Part shown: piece by piece, positions 47,801 through 56,821 of the stretch | Numbering within the stretch: position 1 is the stretch's first letter | Layout of the letters: the number at the start of each line of letters is the position of its first letter | Source: Owenia fusiformis | Lineage: Eukaryota > Annelida > Polychaeta > Sabellida > Oweniidae | DNA: 64,000 nucleotides | Assembly (NCBI GenBank): GCA_903813345.2 | Contig: CAIIXF020000001.1 | Coordinates: forward strand, 21,163,915-21,227,914 | Direction: 5' to 3' | Program-made: the position numbers and the translations under genes | The notes under the pieces: generated by a model | Seen by the model: only the letters and a program-made list of their open reading frames with translations | What the model was told of the DNA's origin: nothing | The model's database searches: none

Positions 47801-50800
47801 GATATGCATTGTCTTTGATGCCAATATTCTTCATCAATTGTGATACAAATTGATATTTTTGTAATCTCAGAAGAAGGATAAGATATTGAAGTTTAATAAT
47901 ATGTGTGATTGAGTTGGTTTTTCAGACATTACAATTTTCAATATTTTCTAAGTCGATACCCAGACTCATTCCCAGACTCATCCTTTAGAATTTCAGTCTT
48001 TGACATTACATGTATTTGAATCAGTCATAGCTGAATTGTTTTGATATATATTATCAATAAAATATCATATCTGCATGATGTTTAGTCCTGCGGAATCGAT
48101 GGACCTGGTTGCTTTCTAGGATGTATGCTATGTCTTTGTATTTTCTTCATCTATATGTAATTGACTTTCAAAATCAGAACTGTGCCGGTTTGGCACTGGT
48201 GGGCAAAATTTTTTACAGCCTTGTATAGGTGGCGCCCCCTATGAAATACCCTTTTAATTAAGGAATTTTTTTTAAATGATCTTGAGTAGAGCCTTTAACT
48301 CAAGCCACCTAGTATAACCTGTTATATATCCTTAATAGCATGTCTATTTTTTTCCTTATCTAAAATCTCATATTTACAGAGTACTGGTCATTTATCCCCC
48401 CTGATATCACATATATTCCAAGGGGTCACTATGTTTTGAAGGCATAAAATTTGAACAAAGCGTAATTGTGATCTTACATTATTCATAGATATGACTTGAT
48501 ACATGTTTTGGATGGTGTTAAAATAAAAAGTTCCTGTCTTATATATTTTAAGAGAAAAAAATTATTTGTTATTACAGTATATCCTATATTCAACGATATG
48601 CAATTTGTATAAAAGTTACATTCAAAAGTCTATTTTGATTAAATTATCCTAACACCATCATGGATTTAAATACATTTTATTATATGAAGTAACTATTTTA
48701 ATTTTAACACATGAAAACAGAAATCAAGGATTAAGTACTAATTGTTTAGTAAAGCCCATGGTCATGCCACCATGTTTGAAGAGGGGGGGGGGGTAATGTT
48801 ACCGGACATTCTGCCAATTAGTAGGTGTTAACGTGGAATACTTATTAACTTCATACAGGTTTGGCTAGATAGTTACTGGATGATGAAAGGGTTTGAAATA
48901 ATGTTCATAAAAATTTGTTTCTGTCATTAATAAACTAATTTTTAAGATATTGTAGCTCATTGAGTGTCAGCTTTTATTCCGTTATCAAGGGTATCATTTT
49001 TGGTCTCTTTATCCAGTACTTCTTGGACAGCTTGCAGAACAATTCCATCATCAAGATCATCATCATTTGTTTCATTGGTGAATGTGACCATTAGTCTGGT
49101 ATGTTTATGCAACACTCTTCACCTTTGCAAAGGCAAAATATACTGCATGACAAAGTAGTTTTACAGCACAGACAACAATCTATACCACAAATGATATCAT
49201 TGCTGGCACACTTCTCACGTGTACAATGTATCATCTTTAGCACTGAGTCTGGTGCACATAAAAACGTTTGGTGGAAGATTAACTGACACTAATATGTTGT
49301 TGACAATATCAATTTGCCAGCCATACTCCGTTGGTTGCAACTTAGGAGGTAAGGGTTGGGCTGCATGTTTACACAGGGATGTTTGTAGATGAGCATGTTT
49401 CCAAAAAGGTTGCAATGATTGTAGTTCTGGCAGCATTTCTCTTGGTCCACACATCATATCTAACATCAGATGACTGGATTGATACCATAACATGCTGCTG
49501 TGAATTTAGTAGCCTGTGTCTTTACATCAGATATTGGTATGTTGTCTTCTCCAATCCAGCTTAAAGGAGCATTTCCAGTCTGGTGTTAACTGCTTTAGTC
49601 TTGCCTATGCGGTATAGACTAGATGTTGTGTCACAGTCTGTCAGGCTGAGGGCAGCAAGAAGTTGTGAGGTGACATTTTTGTTGGAAGTTGACACAGACT
49701 CCAGAGTAACATAAGCAATTAGATAGTGTTTTTTTCATAGTAGTGAAGCAATAGGATTAAGACACTAGTGTCTTCACATACTACATTGATATTTTTACTT
49801 CCAGTTTTGCTGTTCATAACATACTTGTTTGTTGATGTTTTCAGGTTACCAGATTCATCAAACATAGAGGTGGGGATGGGTGCCATTGGCCCAGCTCAAT
49901 GACTTGATAGTTTTCATATCAACATTGGCTTCAGAAGGGGGAGGGCGCTGGGGGTAACCGCCCCCTCCCTTTCCCAGATTTTTTTGGATTTGAAACTGAG
50001 GCTAGAATTTGAAAGCTTTTGAGAGCTTATTAAAGTCAAATGATACTATGCCATTATTTAGTCTATATCAAGCCAGATCTCATTTCTCATTAAGATATTT
50101 ACATATGTTATTCTGTACCTTCGTTTCTAAGGAACCAATACAGTATGTAAATACTTTGGAGAATAAGAGCAAAATGTATATTTTAGTAAAATTCAATGTC
50201 AGTTTTCTTAAAACACAATTTTCTCTTGTTTTTTGGGAATGTTGTGCTGAGACATGTTCAGAATGTACCAGAGAGGATCTAAATCTGAAAATTTTCTGAG
50301 GGCATCCATCCACGCTTCACGCACGATCCATCCATTTCCAAACCCCTCCCTTGCGAAATCCTTCTGGCACCCCTGTATCAAGTTGCCAGTTTATTACCAG
50401 GCTCAAACTCGATAGTAAATGAGATTGGTGTCATGGACAACCTTGAGTATAACTATATGAAATAATAAAAATTAAATCTTAATCACTGAAATAGAGAATA
50501 GAGGTTTAAAGGTTATATAAATAAGACAGACCTATGAAACTTTTTCTAATATCAAATATTACATATTACCTTTGAAGTCAGTGGTTCATAGGATCTAGAT
50601 CATAGGATCTAGAGGATCGATTACAGTACTCAATGATTCTCTGAGCTTCAGTCTGTCTATGCAGTGAGCCTCAACATTTGTGAGGCTCTCTTCTTTGTGT
50701 CTGGTCACAATAGAGGATTGGGCATTGACAGTTTCACCAAGGTCCTGGATATTGAGTTGAGGATCTGACTGCATATATGCATGCTGAGATCTCAGAGAAG

Positions 50801-53800
50801 TGTTTGACTGAATGAGTTGCCTATGATTCCAGATGGTCCATGGCCGTACCTAATATAGTACTTAACAAAAATATCAAAAAGGCCCTAATTGAGTTTTAAT
50901 GTCCCATTTAAGAACCCCTATTCTAACTTTCGAAAATGAATTCTAGCAATATCACCCAATAGGAATCTACTTGTTGAGATTAATGAGTTCTTCTGAGAAA
51001 TTGAGGATTTCAGCAAGGGTGCATTGACTTAACATGGGGACATACCTAAAGGTATCCCCAGACTAAGTCAATGGTCAATGGCTCTTTCCCCATGTTCAGT
51101 CAATGCATCCTTGCTAAAATCATCATTTTCTCAGAAGAACAGTTGATTGAGTCTAAACAAGTAGATTCATGTGGCATAGTATTGCTATAATCCATTTTCA
51201 AAGGTAAGAATAGGGGATCTTAACAGGACATTGGGTTTGCTTTGCAGAACATTTTGTTGGTACTAATAAGTGGTCTCTATCATCATATCTAACCAGATTC
51301 CATTCCAAATGGAATGACGGGTGACATGCTGTCCTTGTAGAAACTCAACAACATTCTGTGGATGTCTCCCCATGTCTGACAGAACAGTGCTTACTAGTTA
51401 TATTGTCATGCAGAAACGAAATGGGGAAGCATAGATTGATCAACAGCAGCCAAACGGAGCAGCCAGTTGCCTTCCCTTTCAGCCCTAACAAGTTGCACAA
51501 TGATAAATACTGGCATTTGTACTTTTCTTTCTGACAATTTAGTGTTGTGTTAAGAACATCTATGAGTTCCTGGTAGCTGTTTACCTGATGAATTACTTGT
51601 CTCGAAAATTCTTCAGCAAGGAGTCTCAATGCTTGAACATTGTTAGGGTAATTCTTGCCTGTTGATCTTGGTTTCCCCAGCAAATTGGGTATCTCTACTA
51701 TTCAACTGTCTGACATTAGGATGCCGACACAACCAACAAAACTCATGAGCATGCACATGCCCCGAACCTGTTGATGAATGTATAATAAAGGTTGTTGGGG
51801 TCCAGAAAATGACATCAGTGGCTACTTTGTACAACTGCTGGTGCGTTCTCAAAATTGTGTAATCTTGCTTATATGTTTGGGTCAACTCCTTTGCCTGATG
51901 CATGATGGTTTACATTGTGCTTGGGTCCACTGACTTAACATCAAGGAGTTGGCTGTAGGCAAGTTTTATTGCAGGTTAAATGATGGCGCCACTAGTCCTA
52001 GCTAACCTAGTAGTGTAGCCCCAGAATTATGGTGTCCCTGGTACAGATGTAACACTTCCAATAAATGGTCTAAAATTTGACCCTTATAAGCAGGGATGAC
52101 CTACTTACACTGTCAACAATGAGTTTCTTTCACATTTCAAACTTGTCATCTAACCCCCCCCCCTTCCTCCCTCTATAAAAGGGTATACATTATAATTTTC
52201 TGAAATATTTTAATTTAAAGAACCTGTATCTTACATAAATAGCTTAGTTTGATAGATAGACTCACAGAATCTGCTGATATTATATTTTTCAATGTTTCAC
52301 AGTGATTACAGTGATATTTTTCATACATATTAATATTGCTGAATACAAGGAAGTCTATGTTAATATATTTATTTTCTCTTCAACTAAATAAAATACAAGT
52401 CTCATATTTCCACACTATCTCTGGCATGGGTTAATTTAAAGTCATGGATAATTTCAGATCACAATCTTGTTTAGTTTGCAAAATATGCTTATTAAACATA
52501 GTGACCCCTTAAAAATAGGTGGTGCTAGGGTAACAAATCAAGCATATCTCATTAAATTTGTGATTCTATGTGATGAAACATAGTTGACATGTTGTTTAGA
52601 CTAAATACAGTTTATCTGAATTGGTTAAAGTTTTCAACTCTACCAACAGCCCTTTAAAAAAAATATTTTGTGAAATGGGCATTTTACAAGGGGCGCCACC
52701 TATACGATGCTGTAAAAAAATTTGCCCACCAGTGCCAGTCCGGCACAGTTCTGATTTTGAAAGTAATTAACTTATAGATAAAGAAAATACAAAGATATAG
52801 CATACATCCTAGAAGGCAACCAAAAGTTTCAATATGCCATTATTCCGCTGGACTAGTTTGTGTAATAATTTGTAAATAATAATGAATTGACTTGCTATTC
52901 TGCAAATATTGTCAAAGACACATTTCAGAACTTGCATTTTTGAGTGACTTGGAGTGACAGCATGTCTAAATTGAAAATGTGATTTCTCCAAATCTTAAAG
53001 TTGTAATGCCATCTAAGAACATCATGACTGTTTTTGGCATTGAATTTTATTCATCACTGTCTCTTATGAGAATATGATAATAAAACATGTCATTTTAAAA
53101 TATACTTTGAAATATACTTTTTATTTAATATGTTGTGAGGCAATAACAAATATCTAAAATAAAATAAATATTCACCATTCAATAGTTTTTCACTGTTTTC
53201 TGTTTACTGTGCACAATATAGCACTCCGCTATATACAAATAACAAATAAATGGACAAACAGATGGATCAACGAAGAAATGAATGCACAAACAGATGGATA
53301 AACGAACAATTGAATGGACAAACAGATGGATGAATGAAGAAATGAATGGACCAAAGAACAAACACATGATGAATCAATCTACAATACATACCTATGTTCT
53401 GGTGATCAGTTAACTTTTCTGAGTGAGCTATTAGAATAGTCTCCTCTGGTTTCCCTGGTCCAGCTGTAAGCACAAAGTATTCCACATCATTAATTCATCT
53501 TTTTAGTTCTTCAGTAGCTTCATGCTTAACTACAGTACATTAAATTTAGACATAAAAGAAAATAGAGGAGATATAATCTCTGCAAATAAATCTTCGCTAT
53601 AGTCAATACAGAATACCAAGGTCTCAATATCCATAACAAACAATACAAATTCAACACAGCTGGTAAAATAGCCAAGGTTTACAACCCCCTAGTGTAAGAT
53701 TGAACTTGAAGATTTTCTTGACCAGAATGGGTCAAAGGGGTGAATTATTATGGGAATGATTTTGGCTCATCGACAGACAACTCCATACTGACTATGACTA

Positions 53801-56800
53801 CTCAACCAGATACAACCAGGGATACACAAATCTGGACCTTTACCAAACACACCTCAAAATAGATCAAAAATTGTCCACTTACCAAAAAAGTACCAAGCAA
53901 GTGTGGCAGCAATTGCCATCATTAGCACAATAGTAATAGCCACCCGTAGACAACAAGTCAGCCGCCATTGTTTATAGTGGTCCATTTCTCGCTGCTTGGC
54001 ACGTTGACGCAGCTTCTTACTAGAAACAATGCAATGGATTTAGTATGTGAACTATTTTTGTATTGCAGATGAATTTTTCTACTAGATGATAAAATGGGGG
54101 GGGGGTCTATTAAATGTCTCAAGAGTTTCTGGCAGCATGTAGGTGACATATTCAAAAGATACATCAAACAAGACCTAAAATATTGAAATTTTGGGGTCAA
54201 CCCAGTTGTCCGAAACCCAATTCTCCGAAACCCAGTTGTCCGAAACCCAGTTCTCCGAAAATTGTATACAGCTCTATGAACGAGCATTCTTTCATTAGTA
54301 AAGGGTGTATTTGAGAGTTAATTTCATCAACTGAACAATTCCTTTATGGGCTGGTATTTAATAAAACTGTCACAAGATGAAAGTACAAGGGCATATACAG
54401 GTGATATAGATGTTCAAACAAACAAAGTTAAATTATGTTATTCTCATTGCAAAGTGGCGTTTACATGACATACATAGGGGTGTACAATTTTTAAACCAAT
54501 TTTTTTTATGGCCCATAGGCCTTTTTTGAGAGGGAATAACATTTTTCCAATGGGTGATGGGTGTTCATAAAAGGGAAAATAGCTTTCCCAAGCCAGTGGG
54601 CATTTATTTAGTAAAGTTGATGTGTACATCTTTTGAAACCAAAACTTATTCTTCACTTACATAAGCTACTCTGTTCGAGAAATAGAGATTAGATTCAAAA
54701 GGATGAAGTGAGTACATGGCGAAAATGAAACTTCTTGCAAATGGGAGAACATCCATTTTCGATATGAGGACAGCCTTTGACAATGTAATATGTATACTGT
54801 TTTATTCTTTAAAGGAACATTCCTTGCCAGACTATTTTTCTCCTGATATGGCAGCTACAATCATATATATACTTTACATATTTAGCAAAACACGGGAAAA
54901 TGTTTTCATATGGTCAATATTGATCATTTAAAAATGTAGTACTCATTCCCAGTAAGCTGCCATCTTTTCAGATTTCTTCCAGGAAGTGATGTCATCGACT
55001 CTCACCTGTTATAACCTTGTCTATTACAGTATAGGAAAGAAGTACAAAATCACTTCTAAACAAGAAGCCCTTATCTTCAGTGTAAAAATATTTTCAGGAG
55101 TTGTCAACTTAGAACTAAAGAAGAGATCATCAAAAGGACTTTAATCATAGACCAAATTGAAAAAAATATTCAGCTGGTTTAGTATTTCTAATAGCTCCTT
55201 ACCTAATGTTATATGCAAAGTTGAGAGTCGATGACATCACTTCCTGAGTGAAATTTTAAAAGATGGCAGCCTACTGGAATTGAGCACTACATTTTTAAGT
55301 GATCAATATTGACCATTTCAAAACATTTTTCTGTTTTTTGATAAACTTGCAAAGTATGTATATGGTTATAGCTACCATATTAGGAGAGAGATGGTCTTGC
55401 AAGGAATACCCCTTTAAGTTCTATGCGATAACTTATTTTATATGTTTCAAAATGTTTCATTTTATTTTGCCTATCTAAAAAAGACTGAAGAAGATAGATA
55501 AACTGTTCCGTAATATATATTGTGTTTTGATAACCTTTTTTATATTTTTTTTGTAAAATATATAAATCCCCCGTTCCTGCCATTCTGGAAATTTTTATTT
55601 TTTTTATTTATTTATTTATCTATTTATTTTGACATATGCTTTTTTAACAGCGGCACACTATTGCTAGGTGCGTCAGTATTTGTAATCTACATATATATTT
55701 TATAGGCACTAAAAATGTTTACATAAAATACGACAATTTTCTAGGGTTAAAAAGTGTTGCTAAAAACATCTTTACATATTTGTAAAACATATAAAAAATG
55801 GCATGCCCCCATTCCATAATAAAAACCTTATCACTAAGTAGTGTAACCTCGATCATGAATGTTCGAAGGCAATAAACTACTACTTAAATTGGGAGAAATG
55901 TATTTCTCTACATTGTTGTAAAAGTTGGACCTGGCTTTGGCAAAATGGGGACACACCATTAATCTGTGTGATAGAATATCTCTCAACTTAAGAGACGCCA
56001 TGCAATAGATGCACTTTCAAAGTGAGAAAGAGAGATCTATGAACATCAGAAAGTACGTCCCCCCTTTCTTTGGTAAATTATGACTTTATTTTTCGGAGTA
56101 ATGGGTTTTGGACAACTGGATTTCAGACAACTGGGTTTCAGATAACTGGGTGTCGGACAACTGGGGTGTACGCAAAATTTTCACAAACATGTATATCGAT
56201 TTTTATACATTATAACATAAGTAACCCATATTGTTCTGAACTAGCCTGCATCCAACCAAACTATAATATAGTCAAGACAAGAATACATGACGCCTCATTT
56301 TCTCCATAAAGTTAACATTCATTTTAGATGAAATGCAATACAAGGTCCATTTGAGATCATTTAGATCTTCAGCATCAAAACTGTTCAAGGCATCAACATG
56401 CAATATGTCACCACCTGCCATTTGTTAGACGCTGACTGCCAAATGCTGCACTATCCACAAAAAAGTTGGCAATGGCTGGACATGTAAATATTCTTTTACT
56501 CCCATCTGTTTTAATTGTTTTGATGTAATTTGTATATGCACACTTTAATAGCCTATTTTAAACTTTAAAACTAGAACAATATGTCGCCACTTGTTGACAT
56601 AAAAACCAGAAAGCAGAGTGCTTGAAGCCGACGGGAACTCAGAGTGAGGATGTATTATCTAGGGCTACATACCTGAAGGCTTTGGGATTACTGTGTAAAG
56701 TTGCACTCTGCTGGGAAAGTTTTGTTAAAGTGTAGTCTTCAAACTGTTTATGCTGCATGTCCATCTCAAGGTCCCGCATTGTGGCACCCGCACCCCGGCA

Positions 56801-56821
56801 TGATGCCTGGATCTGGACCAT
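26803..56821 (-). CDS. Predicted type II membrane protein with SEA, EGF-like and LDLa domains (537 aa)
   Basis: Exons in transcript order are 56821-56673 (ATG), 54019-53883, 53463-53392, 29208-29096, 28772-28553, 28445-28302, 27877-27740 and 27443-26803. The phases all agree and sum to 1,614 nt, 537 codons plus stop. Residues 1-73 are hydrophilic, with a basic KKLRQRAKQR run before a helix at about 74-95, so the N-terminus should be cytoplasmic. A SEA domain covers about 115-230, split by an intron, with the self-cleavage motif GSIVV at 179-183. An EGF-like module has Cys at 236, 243, 247, 258, 260 and 273. An LDLa module has Cys at 289, 299, 304, 307, 313 and 324 and the calcium-site pattern CDGYADCDNGKDE. 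A Thr-rich stalk follows, then an acidic stretch and a basic end FKFFG. The layout resembles transmembrane serine proteases without the protease. The 24-kb third intron holds another gene and repeat arrays. No orthologue name is claimed; extra unseen exons are possible. Confidence 0.85.
28023..28100. mobile_element. Partial copy of the GTCACCACC MITE family
   Basis: AATGTCACCACCTGCC..TTTGTTACAGACAG matches the start of the element at 19,301. The distal inverted end is missing. It lies in an intron of the SEA-EGF-LDLa gene. Confidence 0.45.
29410..29740 (-). repeat. ~330-bp dispersed repeat, inverted relative to 40,445-40,785
   Basis: The reverse complement matches 40,445-40,785 over most of its length, for example CAAGTACAATGTAACTTTGCATG and GGGTGGATTAAACATGG. 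Divergence is perhaps 10-20%. Both copies lie in the giant third intron. Confidence 0.75.
30406..30516. mobile_element. ~111-bp mini-element with TTAAGCTTGCA ends (copy 2)
   Basis: Begins TTAAGCTTGCATATAAAATC and ends ACATTGCAAGCTTAA, matching copy 1 at 14,724-14,842 end to end. The surrounding sequence differs, so this short unit itself moved or was copied. Confidence 0.65.
30589..38153 (+). repeat. 7.5-kb nested repeat array, four head-to-tail macro-units
   Basis: Macro-units start near 30,765, 33,434, 35,313 and 36,737 with TTTTCTC.G..AACTAGAAG. They end with ATCTGGAGTCT.AAATTGAAC and ATCTAGTTATT. Inside are ~480-610-bp sub-repeats with GGTCAAAATCTAGGTCAAAT, TTTTGCCGTCAGA.AGTATTT, GATATGGTGTCCGAAA and CAAACCAAATTTCGATCCGA. 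The left border has three ~54-bp units each with GACTCCAGAT and its inverted copy. Simple repeats lie at 33,415-33,436 (TTTC), 35,020-35,230 (TACTTACTCAGC type), and 36,420-36,610 and 37,844-38,034 (ATCCT type). Short frames inside (e.g. 31260-31484, 32346-32570, 34564-34788) recur only because the repeat recurs. It lies in the third intron of the SEA gene. Confidence 0.85.
35301..38153 (+). repeat. 1,424-bp near-exact tandem duplication
   Basis: 35,301-36,724 and 36,725-38,148 align at constant offset 1,424, with only one difference noticed (in the ATCCT microsatellite). Reading frames on both strands repeat with identical translations. The match runs on a few bases past the end. Confidence 0.9.
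38340..39138. mobile_element. 799-bp DNA element with 26-bp inverted ends
   Basis: CACGGTGTTATAGCATGACG.. at the left is exactly inverted at the right end (..CGTCATGCTATAACACCGTG). CTATT is duplicated directly outside (38335-38339 and 39139-39143). No transposase frame exists. The superfamily was not identified. Confidence 0.8.
39144..41089. other. Intronic repeats, no gene recognised
   Basis: A 141-codon frame at 39364-39789 has no recognisable domain and a hydrophobic AT-driven composition. The second copy of the dispersed repeat lies at 40,445-40,785. Confidence 0.4.
40445..40785 (+). repeat. ~340-bp dispersed repeat, inverted copy of 29,410-29,740
   Basis: Contains GGGACGATGGTGAAAATGA and a weakly protein-like frame (FVDGWIKHGLYDNPIDLE). 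It is broken in both copies, so it may be a decayed transposon coding piece. Confidence 0.7.
41090..41300 (-). mobile_element. LINE-type 3' tail fragment
   Basis: On the minus strand an AGTGCCGCTGTT..AGAAGCA segment leads into (AAATA)n. The same tail is found at 55,590-55,680. This is typical of a 5'-truncated non-LTR retrotransposon. It lies just before small membrane-protein gene 2. Confidence 0.45.
41439..45304 (+). CDS. Small single-pass membrane protein 2 (86 aa, three exons), paralogue of protein 1
   Basis: Exons 41439-41520, 43563-43700 and 45264-45304 join in frame with phases 1 and 1, exactly as in the gene at 18,890. The product starts MNFTIPTTNNGT, with sequons at residues 2 and 10. 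A Thr-rich outer segment follows, then one helix at about 31-51 (VVVCIIC), a basic CRQIKRSKMSK and a short tail ending GGGSNKQ. The exon-3 acceptor context (ATGTTACAG|ATGTA) is also shared. An in-frame stop lies 9 codons before the ATG and A is at -3. The gene lies on the strand opposite to the SEA-EGF-LDLa gene, within its third intron. Outside the start, the helix and the CxxCR junction the two proteins are strongly diverged. Function unknown; a larger receptor with unseen upstream exons cannot be excluded. Confidence 0.6.
42000..43200. repeat. Tandem ~150-bp repeat array, about seven units
   Basis: Units contain GCAGCCATTTTGAAAT, GGCATCAGCATATAAAATTT and GGTATTTGAGTTATCAAAGA. The array ends in a GGACGGAC-rich block (43,078-43,170) and CTTCGTTCAGTGGGATAAT. 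It lies in intron 1 of small membrane-protein gene 2. Confidence 0.8.
45305..46130. other. 3' flank of small membrane-protein gene 2
   Basis: AT-rich; a short TATATATATATATG run near 45,605. No exon seen. Confidence 0.4.
46135..46271. repeat. 137-bp near-perfect hairpin
   Basis: Arms of about 58 bp (46135-46193 and 46214-46271) are almost fully complementary, with loop GAGTGACTGAAGGGAATGA. Matching pieces include GTGAGTATATGATATATTCAC and its inverse. This could be a MITE or a hairpin transcript source. Confidence 0.8.
46275..46527. mobile_element. 253-bp element with TTATCCCACCCTAA ends and 20-bp internal repeats
   Basis: TTATCCCACCCTAA (left) and TTAGGGTGGGATAA (right) are perfect 14-bp inverted ends. 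Between them, about seven units of AGTTGTATACGCTGCCCAGG type occur. It abuts the hairpin at 46,135-46,271 and may form one composite with it. Confidence 0.65.
46528..48084. other. Intronic sequence, no gene seen
   Basis: Contains AAGATGGCTGCCATTTGATG near 47,390, probably repeat-derived. Nothing exon-like was found. Confidence 0.35.
48085..52845. mobile_element. 4.8-kb element with ~550-bp terminal inverted repeats
   Basis: About 48,085-48,640 is the diverged reverse complement of 52,290-52,845. Shared blocks include CTAGGATGTATGCTAT, CAGAACTGTGCCGG, GGCACTGGTGGGCAAA, TATAGGTGGCGCCCC and AAGGGGTCACTATGTTT. Weaker similarity may extend outward to about 47,930 and 53,020. The interior holds one decayed minus-strand gene (48,960-51,960). 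No target duplication was identified. Arm divergence suggests an old insertion. Confidence 0.7.
48960..51960 (-). pseudogene. Decayed gene of an unnamed family with Cys-rich C-terminus
   Basis: Reading the minus strand across frameshifts, segments fall in order: CMLMSFVGCVGILMSDS (near 51,740); LGKPRSTGKNYPNNVQALRL then QVNSYQELIDVLNTTL (51,683-51,540); KPVF-like MPVFIIVQLVRAEREGNW (near 51,500); RHKEESLTNVEAHCIDRL (near 50,690); and PTEYGWQIDIVNNILVSVNL (49,330-49,270). A Cys-rich end follows, with LSCSIFCLCKGEECC (near 49,120). From memory these match, in order, a large uncharacterised protein family seen in multi-copy form in marine invertebrate genomes (VRAEREGDW, PTEFGW and Cys-rich motifs). 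Frameshifts and stops break it throughout. Its confinement between long inverted repeats suggests it is transposon cargo. No function is known to me. Confidence 0.65.
53200..53370. repeat. ~36-bp tandem repeat
   Basis: Units of the type AATGGACAAACAGATGGATG followed by AACGAAGAAATG. It lies between exons 3 (53,392) and 4 of the SEA gene, just downstream of exon 3. Confidence 0.7.
54187..54260 (-). repeat. 15-bp minisatellite, inverted relative to 56,095-56,170
   Basis: Units of CCCAGTTGTCCGAAA, about four to five copies, lie in intron 1 of the SEA gene. The other copy reads GACAACTGGGTTTCA on the plus strand. Flanking bases are also partly conserved, so these are two inverted copies of one repeat. 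Confidence 0.7.
54808..55418. mobile_element. ~610-bp foldback MITE
   Basis: The left arm (from CTTTAAAGGAACATTCCTTG) and right arm (to CAAGGAATACCCCTTTAAG) are inverted for over 200 bp, including GAAGTGATGTCATCGACTCT. A ~190-bp unpaired centre remains. TTAA at each edge may be the target. It is in intron 1 of the SEA gene. Confidence 0.75.
55590..56050 (-). mobile_element. LINE fragment: end of reverse-transcriptase ORF plus A-rich tail
   Basis: On the minus strand CIYCMASLKLRD.. and SHRLMVCPHFAKARSNFY resemble the C-x2-C..H..CP.F pattern at the C-terminus of non-LTR retrotransposon polyproteins. A 3' UTR and (AAAT)n tail follow. It is 5'-truncated. Confidence 0.5.
56095..56170 (+). repeat. 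15-bp minisatellite, inverted copy
   Basis: Units of GACAACTGGGTTTCA type; partner of 54,187-54,260. Confidence 0.7.
56403..56605. mobile_element. Degenerate GTCACCACC-family MITE
   Basis: Begins ATATGTCACCACCTGCC and contains GACGCTGACTGCC and CCACAAAAA. ATATGTCGCCACTTG..GACATAAA at 56,579-56,605 may be a second end. Confidence 0.4.

Noticed and set aside
53179-53485. Frames rich in FVHSFI-type peptides
   Set aside because: Encoded by a 36-bp tandem repeat next to SEA-gene exon 3.
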